Part shown: piece by piece, positions 46,306-56,536 of the stretch
Position numbering within the stretch: position 1 is the first letter of the stretch
Layout: each line of letters opens with the position of its first letter
DNA from: Blastomussa wellsi
Lineage: Eukaryota > Cnidaria > Anthozoa > Scleractinia > Plerogyridae
Direction of reading: 5' to 3'
NCBI GenBank assembly: GCA_947652115.1
Contig: OX393573.1
Location: 10,694,394-10,758,393 of the forward strand
DNA length: 64,000 nucleotides
Notes under the pieces: generated by a model
Database searches by the model: none
Told to the model about the DNA's origin: nothing
The model's input: the letters and a program-made list of their open reading frames with translations, nothing else
Translations under genes and position numbers: made by a program

Positions 46306-48120
46306 AACTTCTGGTTTGTCGGTCTTAAGGCGTGGTGGTCTAATGATTAGTGTATCGGGCGCCGTGACGAGAGGTCTAGGAATGAGCTAGACCAGAGTGC
46401 TTGTGTTTTTCTCCGCCCAGGGGTATACGAAGGTGCTGGTGTGTTGTTGGGGAAACGGGACAATGCCAGCGGTACCTGGGGGGTGGGGATAGAAACACCC
46501 CTGTCGCCGCTCCATGCTTCAGGAACCAAGCTGTGCACCTGTCTCTGCGGATCACTGATTATCTACAAGCCATCCTGCTCGTCCAGTGGCCAGCCCCTTG
46601 TATCGGTAGAGCTTATTGGCTGATAATGACGATAATTTGTATGTTATGACCCATGCTTTTTTGTTTCCTTAGATTACGAAAAAATTCTTGAAGATAAGCC
46701 TTACGATTCACTTTATGTTAGGTGAGGTAGTTGTTTTTTTAAATGATCTCCTTAATTTACTCCCAAGATCTTCTTACCCGAGAGTGAAAACTTAAGCTGT
46801 GAGTCAAGTTTCACAAGACTTACCATTTTGTAGCATCCTTAGGTAACAGGGTTCGTTTCAGGTTAAGTTGCCGTTAAAAAATAACTGGATTCTAGTTTTG
46901 TGACGCTTGCTACGCTGAAAAGCTGTGAGACTTGTTCTGTCGTTTACAGTGTTTTACTATAGGTAACTGCGCTTAAAGCTTGTATCACGTGCACAAGGCA
47001 ACTGTGTAACAGTGTGAAAGTACGCTGCGAAATATTTAGAACGTTCGCTTGACATGATGTTTCCTCTTCAGGACTATTCACCCATATAAGGCGATGGCAC
47101 CCGATGAGTTGAGCTTCACTGTTGGAGAAACTTTGCATGTGATCAACACGCGCGCAAACTACGATCAGGCAAGACAGAGTTGGAAGTGGGTCGCCCAGCG
47201 CGCGAGGAAAGATGGAAAGGTTCTTGAGGAAGGACTGGTGCCTTGTATGGGAAGGTATGTATGCATAAAATTGAATTTGAACTAAATTTGGCTGTTTCGT
47301 TGATTTAACGCTGTGAACGATTAAGAAACAAATCAAAACCTTTTGTTGTAGCTTACTGTTGGTAGCCTGCGTTGCAGCCGGACGTGTCACATAATTCTCG
47401 GCGGTTTTGTCCGTCTGCGACGCAGGCTAACTATTGGAGGCCATTACTGAATTTTATCTTTTATTCTATCCTGCCTCAGTCTTCCAGAGCACGTCGAGTC
47501 CACGGTATTAGCGCAAACGCTCCAGCGGTTTGAATCCGAGTCAGAGGAGCAGATGAGTGATGACGCGCCCAGCACGCTAAAGAGATCCTCAACAGAACGG
47601 CGCAGTATCATACAGAGGTACCGCAAGCTCATGAGACGAGAGAGCAGAGATTTCCCGAACAATATGGACGAAAATGGTGAGAATTTACCAGTTATTGTTA
47701 GAGTTGGAGACGCGGTGATCTAATGATTACCGAGTCGGGATCCGCATCGAGGAATTAGAGCGGGGTTAATTATGCCAAGTTCTTGTAGGCATGACCTTCA
47801 AATTCAAGTCTCATTTCTTCTCTGTTTCTAGATCTCTTCAGCGATGGCTGTTAGAAAAATCAGACAATCTTGGCAATGGATGGTATCACATTGAGGAGGG
47901 AGGGGGGAGGGGCAATACTCGGTTGCTTCAAGCTATCAAACAAAATTGGTCTGCCTTTGCATAGCATTTAGAGCAGTTCAATTCTCCACTTGTATGACAT
48001 TATGGAACGACAAGTGCTACAATTGCTACCATCAAAATTGACTTTAAATTATTTTTTTCTTACGCAGGTAACTCAAACAAGGTGACGTTCTATGAAATAC
48101 TAAGCAAGATTTCCGACTGA
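26592..48120 (+). CDS. DLG5/CARMA-like coiled-coil, three-PDZ, SH3 scaffold (gene 3)
   Basis: Seventeen exons: 26592-26694, 29042-29167, 37269-38134, 40407-40964, 41680-41733, 42185-42291, 42660-42762, 42895-42970, 43209-43306, 43715-43843, 44519-45093, 45237-45387, 45911-46016, 46673-46721, 47072-47254, 47480-47676, 48068-48120. The frame is continuous, 1177 aa. Layout: Ser-rich basic N-terminus 1-110; coiled coil about 110-535; PDZ1 552-664; PDZ2 665-740; Ser-rich linker 741-931; PDZ3 932-1017; SH3 about 1028-1095; basic linker; stop. PDZ pair, Ser linker, PDZ, then SH3 with a trailing RRS..RR..K linker is the order in DLG5, a cell-polarity MAGUK; CARMA proteins share coil-PDZ-SH3-GUK. It lacks a CARD and the guanylate kinase domain that end members of both families carry. 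Likely a cytoplasmic scaffold under the membrane. The 8.1 kb second intron may hide an exon. The first ATG (GAAGCCATGA) is the first in its frame. Confidence 0.75.
28507..28677. mobile_element. 171 bp inverted-repeat element
   Basis: The left end CCTGCGTAGCTGGCGGTTTA is followed by TTTTGGTAG. The right end is CTACCAAAATAAACCGCCAG followed by CTACGCAGG. The first 29 bases are perfect inverted copies, and imperfect pairing continues to about 50. It lies in intron 1 of gene 3. Confidence 0.75.
28704..28869. mobile_element. MITE (copy 2 of 2, intact ends)
   Basis: Ends CATAGGCGTACGGG and CCCGTACGCTTATG are inverted copies with one mismatch. Runs of G (28721-28740) and C (28838-28852) lie just inside the ends. 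Body as in 17361-17510. Confidence 0.65.
31625..31783. mobile_element. MITE with AAGGTGG ends (copy 1)
   Basis: AAGGTGGTTCCACTGTCGCG at the left and CGCGACAGTGGAAACCCACC at the right, with ACGTGCGTAAA / TTTACGCACGT subterminal repeats inside. No coding capacity. Confidence 0.75.
32029..32197. mobile_element. MITE with AAGGTGG ends (copy 2)
   Basis: AAGGTGGATTTCCACTGTCC at the left, ACGCGACAGTGGAAATCCAC at the right. TTAA-like bases flank it (CGTTAAGG / CCTTTAAA), compatible with TTAA target choice. Inside it is the same family as copy 1, 250 bases away. Confidence 0.75.
35150..35330 (+). promoter_or_regulatory. Possible internal promoter and non-coding first exon of gene 3
   Basis: CpG-rich block (CCGGCGCGTTTCTGCGCGGC) in an otherwise AT-rich intron, ending with a donor-like TTGTTCG|GTGAGT at about 35312. 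With the in-frame ATG at 37313 this could give an isoform that starts at the coiled coil. Inference only. Confidence 0.25.
37269..38134 (+). other. Coiled-coil exon 3 of gene 3
   Basis: 866 bases, acceptor CTTCGCTCTAG, donor AATAAG|GTAAGA. After a Ser/Arg-rich lead ([14 protein letters not shown]) come long heptad-like helices ([40 protein letters not shown]). A Cys pair (SCKECDR) interrupts them near the middle. An internal ATG at 37313 in good context could start a shorter isoform. Confidence 0.75.
40130..40375 (+). repeat. CAGT tetranucleotide microsatellite before exon 4 of gene 3
   Basis: AGTCAGTCAGTCAGTC runs, nearly perfect from about 40238 to 40372, ending some 30 bases before the splice acceptor at 40406. 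Upstream part (40130-40237) is a decayed version with GCCAGCCA. Confidence 0.9.
40407..40964 (+). other. Coiled-coil exon 4 of gene 3
   Basis: 186 codons, phase 0 on both sides. Continues the coil ([60 protein letters not shown], seen as [20 protein letters not shown]) and ends with a Cys-rich piece ([10 protein letters not shown]). The donor GAG|GTAGAA is weak; without splicing the frame runs on to a stop at 41043-41045. Confidence 0.7.
41096..41600 (+). repeat. Tandem repeat of about 90-122 bases, four copies
   Basis: Units begin near 41096, 41218, 41324 and 41415 and share CACATGAAAGTA, AGCTTTCATTTGAATGGTCA and CAGGGTTTCGTCCA. They lie in the intron after coil exon 4. The fourth unit is split by the element at 41438-41554. 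Confidence 0.75.
41438..41554. mobile_element. 117-base fold-back MITE
   Basis: The left arm ACCATTTTCGCATTGCCCAT is followed by AATACACCTTGCTTACCCCC. The right arm is the inverted copy (GGGGGGTAAACAAGGTGTAT, then TATGGGCAATGCGAAAATGGT). Arms are about 42 bases with one or two mismatches. Confidence 0.85.
41680..42970 (+). other. PDZ1 exons of gene 3
   Basis: Exons 41680-41733, 42185-42291, 42660-42762, 42895-42970. The second half is typical PDZ ([20 protein letters not shown], then [15 protein letters not shown]). The ligand-binding loop is unusual: [14 protein letters not shown] stands where a G-hydrophobic-G-hydrophobic motif is expected, so peptide binding may be lost or changed. Confidence 0.7.
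42292..42605 (+). repeat. TTGG/TTGA tetranucleotide repeat starting at a splice donor
   Basis: GATTGATTGATTGATTAG begins right at the donor of the PDZ1 exon (CAG|GTATTGATTGATTG), then GGTTGGTTGGTTGG with interruptions up to 42605. Confidence 0.85.
43209..43843 (+). other. PDZ2 exons of gene 3
   Basis: Exons 43209-43306 and 43715-43843. [13 protein letters not shown] gives the classical GLGF loop; [20 protein letters not shown] is the conserved GD..hxING region; DKLKLHVTR is the last strand. Confidence 0.75.
44040..44275 (+). mobile_element. Decayed SINE copy in an intron of gene 3
   Basis: TTTATGGTTGACTCGCTAGAC resembles an A box, TTTCGAGTCCAGGCC a B box, and GGGAGCTCCGGCTTGAT with GGCTCGTGG matches the end of the SINE at 3318-3605. 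Confidence 0.45.
44519..45093 (+). other. Ser-rich linker exon of gene 3
   Basis: 192 codons rich in Ser, Asn and Asp ([20 protein letters not shown]), with many possible phosphorylation sites and no globular domain. It sits where DLG5 has its long linker between the PDZ pairs. Confidence 0.75.
45237..46016 (+). other. PDZ3 exons of gene 3
   Basis: Exons 45237-45387 and 45911-46016. The best-preserved PDZ of the protein: [20 protein letters not shown], then [18 protein letters not shown] and [19 protein letters not shown]. Confidence 0.8.
46673..47254 (+). other. SH3 exons of gene 3
   Basis: Exon 46673-46721 encodes [17 protein letters not shown]; exon 47072-47254 continues [20 protein letters not shown], then [20 protein letters not shown]. 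This is the MAGUK-type SH3: a DSLYVR lead, an ELSF turn, a tryptophan pair and a GLVP end. Confidence 0.75.
47480..48120 (+). other. C-terminal exons of gene 3, stop before a GUK domain
   Basis: Exon 47480-47676 encodes a linker with [19 protein letters not shown], like the basic SH3-GUK hook region of DLG5. The last exon, 48068-48120, encodes [16 protein letters not shown] and [12 protein letters not shown] matches the strand that opens the guanylate kinase part in MAGUKs, after which the protein simply ends. A possible alternative acceptor at about 47830 (TTTCTAG) would add seven codons and a stop. Confidence 0.65.
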
Positions 48121-49213
48121 TATGTCGACGAGCCTCGACCGACGTTTGATTTATCACAAATCAATGGGCGTACAGCCTGCTGTACTGGAATGCTGGTAAT
48201 CTGGAATGGTTAGAGAAAAGTCGGGTGTGACCGTCCACCGATTGCCGGCTCATGATTGGTAATCACTCGCAAGAAATTTTAGTGGCTCTTCGAAACGATT
48301 GAAGTTTGGGGAAATGGAATTGTTTTAATTATATGAATTTATTTCGCAAGATCTTTCATCTCACGGGCATACTTTATACTTAGCAGAGCCGGATTAAAGC
48401 TTCTGGATTTCAGTAGTAATCAGACAGAAAGAAGAAAAAAGCCAGACGGAATGTTTTATTAGAAGTATATAGTCTGCGTGAGGCCGTCTCATTTCCTCGC
48501 GAGGAAATTGGAGACAGTTTGCACTAAGGCAACTAGGTAGGTAGAATACAGTGTATCTCGCAGACTTGACAATTCTGGGACAGAAAACCCAGAAAAAGTA
48601 GCTGTTAAACCGGGCTGTGTAACAGAGAGCAAGGACGTCACGTGTTACCATATATATCTTGATCGTTTGTCATTGTGTGGTCCGCAGATTTCCAAGGAGA
48701 TCCACTTATGACACTAAAACAGAACCTTTAAAAAGTACAGAATGATATAAAAAGTACAGATTTGTAGCATGCATTTTCTGCCATTATTTTAAATAATTTA
48801 TATAAGAAATCATAGATTTTAATATCAGAAAGGTGTAGAACCAGTAAGAACAGATTTACGACACTTTTTAACTTGTTCCTGTTGTAAGATTAAGCCTGAG
48901 GTTGTAGCAATTTTATATAAAAAAAATTGCAATTGTTATACGCCAACAAGACTCTAGTTGGTATGTATTTTGAACGTTTGATGGTTTAATTTATCTTGGT
49001 ATATTTTAAGGTCACGTTACGTTACGTCAATTAAGTGCGTGTTAAGTTGAAGACCGCGAGGAGAATCATTCCCAAAAGAAAGTAAGGAAAAAGATGTTAA
49101 TGTAGGTTCTTCCTCAAAGGTGTAACTGTTTATATCGTATTATTATTCTGAAGAATAAAACGGAGGAATATTTTACAAGAAAAACGTTTTGTGTGATGCG
49201 GTGCTGGAATAAA
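48121..49213 (+). other. 3' UTR of gene 3
   Basis: AT-rich, no ORF that continues a GUK domain. Canonical AATAAA signals are at 49154-49159 and 49208-49213. I looked for guanylate kinase motifs in all three + frames by eye and saw none. Confidence 0.5.
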
Positions 49214-50537
49214 CTGGGGATGAAAATTAAACTGGGCTTCGTAATCTAGAATTAAAGAAACCTTTTAAAGTTTAAAAATACTTAAATGCCTTTGACTTTT
49301 ATGGCCAATAGCGGATTAGATACAAAATCAGACAAAAAAGTACCATTTTATCATGTGTGTGCTCAATTTCCTGGATTCGATTATAATTTTGTAAAGTCAG
49401 TAGTGCATTAATAAGGTTTGGCTTGGCGGTGCGGTTCGTACCAAGTGCAAAGGATAATTTGCATGCTTTCATGTACCTCCTCAATTCGCAGCTTAACGTG
49501 ATAGAAGGTGAGGGGAGGGGAGGGGGTGGGGGGCTGAGGGAACAGTGCGTAAGAGACAAATAACTGCATATATAAATCACCCTTGCATGCATCGAACTTT
49601 CAACCCGAGAATTCAAGAATAATTTATGCATGTCGGCTAACTGGGCATAACATCTCGTTAGGCCCAGTTTAGCCCCTTTGTATCCTCCCTCTTCTTGCCG
49701 CGTAAGAATTGTTCATTGCTGCTCCTAAATTTAAATTTAAATTTAAGTTATAGATTTACTATTGGGCCAATTTTCATCACTATTTTAGTCCTTAGATTAA
49801 AATCCGAGGGTCCCTTCCCTCGATGAGGGTACTGAAACATTACCGCCATGTCCTTTTGCGCCCTGGCCAAATATTCAGTGTCGCAATCGAGTTAACAGCT
49901 AGCTTGAACCTGGTCCACGAACGAATCTTACGGACAAACCCTTCCCTGAGAAGTTCATGGTTTAGGAAGGATGACGCATGACGTGAAAGCTGCAAATTTT
50001 CGGTACACATTTATTTAGTAACTATGGAGACATTCATATTTGTAGGATATAAAGGGAGCAAACGGAAAACTTTGAAGATCACAGGTCATGAATGAAACCT
50101 GGTACCTCGTGTGTGATGGCAAAGAATACCAGAGAGTATCATGCACATATCGATGTTAAGCCTGAAGTGGGGAAGGGGGGAGGTGAGGCCGAGCATAGGC
50201 GGAGCATTTGAACTAAACTGGGATTTTCTGTTCAAATGCCCTATTTATCTGATGCTGTGGTGACAGCGGCCGGTGAAAGCTAGCGGTTGAAATGGCACAT
50301 GTCGTATAAATTTAGAGCCATATGAGAAAACTCAACCGAAGCGGGCGGAGGGCCAAATGTTCCACATGCTCCGCAAGAACTGTTATTTGAATCTGAACTG
50401 AAAATTCTTTTATGAAACCGTAAACGTAAACGAAATATCAGTGCACGTTTCACGAGCTATTACGTGACTTTTCAGTGGCAGGCATTGCAACGCTTCTGGC
50501 TGGCGTATAAATGAGTTAATTTCTTTTCTGCATGCAA

Positions 50538-51613
50538 GTAGCCGGCGTGCAGCCGTCTCCTATTTCCTAAAGCGGAAAAGTGACGTCTGCGAATCGGCGT
50601 CACTAATCGTGTTCCAGTATCCTGCTGTTCGAGATTAAATTTAGCATAAATTATAGCTTTAATTCAAGAATTTCGCTCAATCAAATGGAATCAATTTAGA
50701 GAGCTTAAGCAATAGAAATAAAACAGAAAAACAGTACTAGCAAAGACAGTGAGTAGCAAAACATATGGAAAATTACAGCTCATGATCTGCCAAGTGTCAA
50801 AAAAAATTCACAGGGTTAAGGAAATGGTGAAGACCTGTGACCTCAGCTAAATATTTGCTAAATTACTGAGTCGGACGGGACTGTTTGAGTTGAAGTTCCC
50901 CCTAATTATACAGAATATAACAAGCATTCAAAAAAACACAAAGCGAAATAGCTCGAAAACGAGTTTAATCTGAGACAATGTCAGGAACTGCAAGAGTTAT
51001 ATACGGCATCCTGTCAACTCCTTTAGTAACTTTTGTACACGATCACGAAAGCGATTCATCCAAAAGTACTCGCCCTTCGAGGATTCCACACTGTTTATTC
51101 CAAGTGTTTGGAACTCCTTATTCACTAGCAGCTCAGCCTTGCAAGATTTATAACCGCTTTCATGTAAGATTTCGTCTTCGATCTTTCATAATAATCCCCG
51201 CGGGTCACTTCCGTAGCTTTCCAACGCATCGATTGCTTGATACACAGGGATCTTGAGTATACAGCAAACTGTACAGAGCGGACTTTGTCACTTTGAAATT
51301 CTCCTCTACCTTGAACCAGACTGTAGTCGTGATTCACAAGAAGCGAAATAAAATGCACAAAATTACTCGTGAGTTACGGTTAATGTTTTCCTCTTGCATG
51401 TTGATGAAAACACAACGCATAATTATGTTGAGTATTTTACGATGACAGCCAATCAGGGTTGATTCTAACAATCCCTACTGTCAAAGCAACCAATGAGAGA
51501 GCGGTCCCCAGATTCTGGAGAAACAGCAGGATACTGGAACAAGATTAACGACGCCGTTTCGCAGACGTCACTTTTCCGCTTTAGGAAATAGGAGACGGCT
51601 GCACGCAGGCTAC
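50538..51613. mobile_element. 1076 bp non-autonomous transposon with long inverted ends and target-site duplication
   Basis: Left end GTAGCCGGCGTGCAGCCGTC, then TCCTATTTCCTAAAGCGGAA and AAGTGACGTCTGCGAA. Right end is its inverted copy: TTCGCAGACGTCACTTTTCC, then GCTTTAGGAAATAGGAGACG and GCTGCACGCAGGCTAC. Arms are about 90 bases, reaching ATCCTGCTGTT / AACAGCAGGAT. ATGCAA is present directly on both outer sides, a 6-7 base target-site duplication. The ORFs inside have no transposase motif. Confidence 0.8.
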
Positions 51614-53107
51614 ATGCAAGATGATGATTACAAAAGAAGTGTTATTTCTATTTTACCTGTATTTTTAATACAGTACAGTAGTAGTACCAACTCTACTGGA
51701 GAGTCCAATGTGCCCATACGGTACCTCTTTCTTAACATGCCATTCACTACTTTTATAATTTATAATTGTAAACTACTCTTACTTATACTATTTATATGTT
51801 CCGGTAACGATTTTATAATTTTATATTGGGCCACCCAGAATCAAGCTGACAAGACGTCTTTCAATGGAGATTTGTCCGAATGTCTTGCGATGATTTTTAG
51901 CATTTAAGGGTAAATAAACTTGGCTGATTAACTTTGAAATTTCAAGCAAAACCAAGAAATTCGATGCCCAATATTATTGCCATCTATCCATTACGAAATA
52001 CAGTAATAGCCCGCGTGTAAGAACCTGTTAGGCTAAAATTTTCATTTTAAGCCCCCTCCACATAAGAACCTATTAAGGCTAAAATTTTAAGTTCGGTTCT
52101 TATCAGTGGGGTTGCTGTAAAAGAGTACAGGTAGAAACTGCTGAATTAAGATCATCATCTATTTAAAAGTAACTTCACATAACTTTTCATGTTGCATGTC
52201 TATTGCGTTTGCCATTCGAGGGTTGTCCAATACACCCGCATTGTATCGATCCGTTAAAATTCCCACGAGTTCCCCTTTGTTTCTACGGATCCCTTTCTTT
52301 TTTCGATCAAAAACGAGTATACCCTTACGCTTCCGTCACTGATCCCCTCTGCAAAAGTAATGATTTCTTGAAACTGGAATTGTCGAGGCTAACTGAGCTA
52401 GTCTCGTTTTCTGATTTATAAGCAATTTCATTTTATTCCGTGGTATACCTCACAGAACTAAACTGCGAAAAGATCAGGTAGGATTCATTTGAATTTAAAA
52501 TTACTTTTTAATTATATTCAACTTTTAATGTCACCTTTGCACGTGGTTGGAGAAAAAAATGGAGGCAGAGTTTCAATGAACGTTTATTTCTGTATTACTA
52601 GCTCTCGTTGTTGTCGCTTTCCAAACGATGCTTCGCCCCCTTGTAAAATTGCCGCCTGGCTTTGGTATGCGAAATTTTTGTCTGAGGTAACGTATTGGCT
52701 TTATAATTATTACCGCTTTGCTTTTGGTTTTTGAAGTTGCTCCATGTGAAGTAGCATTCAAATACGTTCTATTCTTGCTATTCTAGATAAGTCATTCGGT
52801 TTAATACGGACCATTTTGAATTTTAGAGCAGTTTTAGATGATAGCAACTTGATGTCGAGCTTTAGATACCATATTGAGTCGATCAAATACTTTGTTCTGT
52901 ACGGACCAACAAAATATCTTTTAGACTGATGATTTCGACAGTGTTGTCCATAACGGCCGAAAATTTGCTTTGTCTAATTTGTTATGTGGCCGAATTTCCA
53001 AGACCGAATTATTGTTTCAGTTTCAGTTTGAGTCCAATCAGTGATGCGACCTGCAAACTCGTTGGTGCTTTGCTGATTTATTTTATTTATTTTTATTGGG
53101 CTCATCC

Positions 53108-53242
53108 TTCGTGTAAGAACTTGTGAAACTCACGAGTGACGCAAAACAAAGAACTAACAAGACAACAAAGAACCTCAAAACAATACAGAACACAGAAACA
53201 ATAGCTCAGAAACAAAGAAAAAAGTCACTGGTTCTTACACCG
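53108..53242. mobile_element. Short inverted-repeat element (copy 2 of 2)
   Basis: Starts TTCGTGTAAGAAC and ends TGGTTCTTACACCG; the inside matches 2705-2811 (GAGTGACGCAAAACAAAGAA, AACAATAGCTCAGAAAC). Confidence 0.6.
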
Positions 53243-53859
53243 AAGTAAACCCTTTTATTGACTTATCACTGATTGATCCATATTTTTCTCATTTTTGTTT
53301 TTGTAACTGACAACAAACTACGCGATCTTCAAGGACTGGGAACTCCAGTAGGTATGTATAAAACAATTACATTATTGGTAAATCAACGATAATTTTATTT
53401 GTTTTATTATTCATGTTTCGATCACTAGATTCGTGGAGAAATATGAAGCGTGCAAAGTACGTTGGGTAAAAATATTCTCATTAGGCATTTGAATGTCGAA
53501 TGATAAATTTGATGTCCGACTTTTGTCCCTTCCCATTCTGACTTACAATCATTGCCATATCGCTAGGACACTAACAACTTAACTGAGTCGCCCTCCCGCT
53601 CCCATGCACCCGTTCAACGCTGTCTACAAACCGTAAAAGCGCCAATTCGCAAGGAGTTCGGACAAATTTGTGGGTGGGCCAACGACTTATGGCAGTGATT
53701 GTAGCATTCAGCTAGAGATTTACCGTAGTTGATATTACTCGTTTGCGTATCTGGTAGCACGTTCTCCCGTGAACATTTGTGACCCTCCAGAGGACTTTGA
53801 TGCCAAGGTGAAAGCATCCTCGCAACACACTTCCACTTGGAAACAAAATAATTCACTTT

Positions 53860-53962
53860 AGCACGCTTAAGGTGGCGGTACACAGTTTTTGAAACCTGTG
53901 TTGCATTTGCCTTTTACTCTAAAACCGTTGAACTCTAGGTCCCCGCCACCTTAAGGCGTGCT
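53860..53962. mobile_element. Very short element flanked by TTAA
   Basis: AGCACGCTTAAGGTGGCGG at the left, CCGCCACCTTAAGGCGTGCT at the right. Between the two TTAA sites are only 80 bases. The GGTGG end resembles the AAGGTGG MITEs of the gene 3 intron. Confidence 0.6.
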
Positions 53963-56034
53963 AAGAAGTCTGCCTCATTAGTCATTTCCTTTGTTTTTGC
54001 AGCACGTTAAACACAAAAAGTGCGTGAGATATCGAACAATAAAGCGTGATAAATCGAACAATAAAGCATGACAAGTGTGGAAAACTGCGAACGTGCGTGC
54101 GATTAAACACAACACGCTTAGCGCATTAGTAACGCGCACAAATTACCTTACGCTACAAGGCAACCCTGTACACTCATTCACATTCCATAACAGTTTTCGA
54201 TTCCCTTAGCTCGCCCATGTGGTATATTAAGATTCTTCTCACGGTCCTCACAACAAACAGTGAAAGATGCGATAAAGGAGAATAACAATTATTACTAGTG
54301 GTAACCACAGGTTAGAAAGTGCGGGCCCAGATGCACTGAATTCCTGTTTCGACCAAAACCGGCCGGGAAAAGCATGTGCTGCCCTTTCCCTCCCTACTTG
54401 GAGACGTTTTAGTTTTCCTATTGTTCTCCAGTAAATTAGGGCCAATAAACCAATCGGAATCTGTTTTCTGTCCATACTTTTAGTGAACTCTTTCTCTACA
54501 AAGAAGTTTATTTTCCTTAATCCTTGCATGCAACATGTACGAGGAAGTCATGGCGCGTCTTGGCCAGTCGCGGCACTTGTTTACAAAATTCCAAGGCCTT
54601 GTTTTTCATTCTGAACACAGAAAATTCCCACTTTGGGGCGAAAAATGAAAAGCAAAAACACCGATAAATTTTTAGTGCTTCTTAAGAGGGAAATCATGGA
54701 GTAAAGGGTGCTAAAACCTTGCTAAGTTCGACGGCCGCGAAGACAAGCCACCATGGCGGTTTTGGATGTGTTTGGCTTCCAATCACAGACTTGAAAACGG
54801 ACTTAATGAGGCTTCTCAAGATTGGCAATATACAATACTTCTTCAAATTTGCGTGGAATTTATAGAACGATCGGTAAAACCATTGAGTGAACAGTTCACT
54901 GCAACCGTTGGATAAAATTAAAACTTTCGCTGTAGCGTGGTGCATGTAATTCTTGCATGCAGAATTGCACGGCTTTATTTTTTTTTCTATTTCGGCGCTT
55001 TTGAATACAATCTTAACTTCAATTCTAACCGAAGTTTCTGTCACGTCTGTTCTATTTTTCAAATGTTTTTGCTCGGAATTTTACGCTTTTGAAGCGAGCA
55101 GACATCGGATTTTCCATGCCGGAAAAAGTATTTATCGTGGAAAATACGGTTGCTGACACGCGCTGGACACGTCGCGTGTCATAAGCACGACACCTCCGGA
55201 TTTGATCCGTATTCTCAAAGAATGCGGGTCCGTACCGTGTGATTTCCGGTCCATGCACGACACTCGCTTTTTCACGCGGTGGCTTATAAACGAGGGGCTC
55301 GCGTGTGAAACTGCTGTGATTGACACAATTTTGACATTCTGATCGTTCTTGGTGGAGGAAGAAATTTTTCAGCTTCCGGTTTGAACGTCCCTGTTGTAAA
55401 CGTGGTGCGCACACGTGATACGCGATCCGCTGGTCACTGTCTAGATAAGTGTTGCGGGCCTCTCTTGGGCCAGCAATAACTGTTGAGTCAAGTTAACTAA
55501 AATAGCCACTTAGTGGAGACTGGAGCGCATAAAAAAGAACTACAGAGACTAATGGTTTATTTTATCACTCCACAAAGGTATTTTTTTTTATATTTGGTTT
55601 TCAGGAGTATTAACTTGTACTTTTCTTTGACTTGAGAGATGATATTGAAGCATATTCGTGTGTCAAATTGGACATTAAGTGTGCTAATGATCACAGTTTG
55701 CTCAAACCACGCACGCCCCACGCACACTGCGCGTGCTATACACGATCCCACGCTAACGTTACTCAAAGCACGCTAAGCGTGGGATCGAACACACTAAGGA
55801 AAACAAAAGGTCTAGCGTGTGAACTCATCCAAAACACACATACTCCTGACTCTCGGACACACTGAGCGCGTTGTGTTAGCGTGTTGTGAGCGTGCTTTCA
55901 CCTTTTGCATCAAAGGACGGCCACATTTTTACTGTACGACTCGAAAAAGTGTCATTTCCTGATTTGAGTCACTGCAGACAAGCTGTAGACCAATTAAAAT
56001 GAACAAGCAACTCAGCTGGCTGATTCCTCGCCTA

Positions 56035-56255
56035 TTAAAGGAGCCACGTCACGGTGTGTGCATTTTGAGAAATTTAACCTATTTTTTTCAATTCGTCATT
56101 TGCAATCCGTCTCAATCTTATCCATCCTTAACCAGCCTTGTTCCTTTCTGGTTTAGTGTCACCTCTTTGTTTTTCTTCCTTAGAAAACTCTTAGGTTTAG
56201 GTTTCTTACGTTTTAAGGGCGATGACTCAGAATATCGTGGCGTGGCTCCTTTAAA
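56035..56255. mobile_element. 221 bp MITE with intact ends
   Basis: TTAAAGGAGCCACGTCACGG at the left and CGTGGCGTGGCTCCTTTAA at the right are inverted copies. It shares its body with 20405-20600. Confidence 0.7.
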
Positions 56256-56460
56256 CTTGTTTCGTTAAACTTGGTTTTGAACTGTATTGCATATCAATCA
56301 TCATATCATTCGTCTGAACGCTTTCGCTCACTAAACTATAAGTATGAACCATTCCCTTTCCCTTCTGACTATGCCCAACCCCAAGGCTCGTAGCCGTGGA
56401 AACGTTTTGACCAATAGAAATGGAAGATTTGACTTGTTTGTTTTCTTTTTTTACAGGAAA

Positions 56461-56536
56461 ATGGCAAGCAGAGGATGTCTAGTATATCAGAGAATCGTGG
56501 TGTGCAAATGGATTGAACACTTGAGAGGAAGTAAAG
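56461..56536 (+). other. Possible first coding exon of an unrecognised gene
   Basis: The acceptor TTTTTTTACAG is followed by GAAA and ATGG, then an open frame MASRGCLVYQRIVVCKWIEH... to a donor AAAG|GTCAGT. It ends in phase 1. Joined directly to the exon at 61143 this frame reaches a stop at 62257; the other frame of that exon stays open longer. So either another exon lies between, or this exon belongs to a different transcript. Confidence 0.3.

Larger units (their letters stand above)
49214..56460. other. Intergenic region after gene 3
   Basis: No supported gene. Several 60-122 codon ORFs on both strands lack domains and splice context. It contains four inverted-repeat elements listed separately, a G-rich stretch at 49500-49545 and a run of GCGTG-type motifs at 55700-55900. 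Confidence 0.4.

Noticed and set aside
46326..46649. SINE or small gene after the PDZ3 exons
   Set aside because: TGGTCTAATGATTAG looks like an A box, but no B box is found at the right distance; the ORFs lie in an intron and have no domain.
50978..51358. ORFs inside the 1.08 kb transposon
   Set aside because: No transposase motif on either strand; inner part of a non-autonomous element.
55052..55414. 120-codon minus-strand ORF
   Set aside because: No recognisable domain, partly overlapped by other ORFs, no splice or polyadenylation support.
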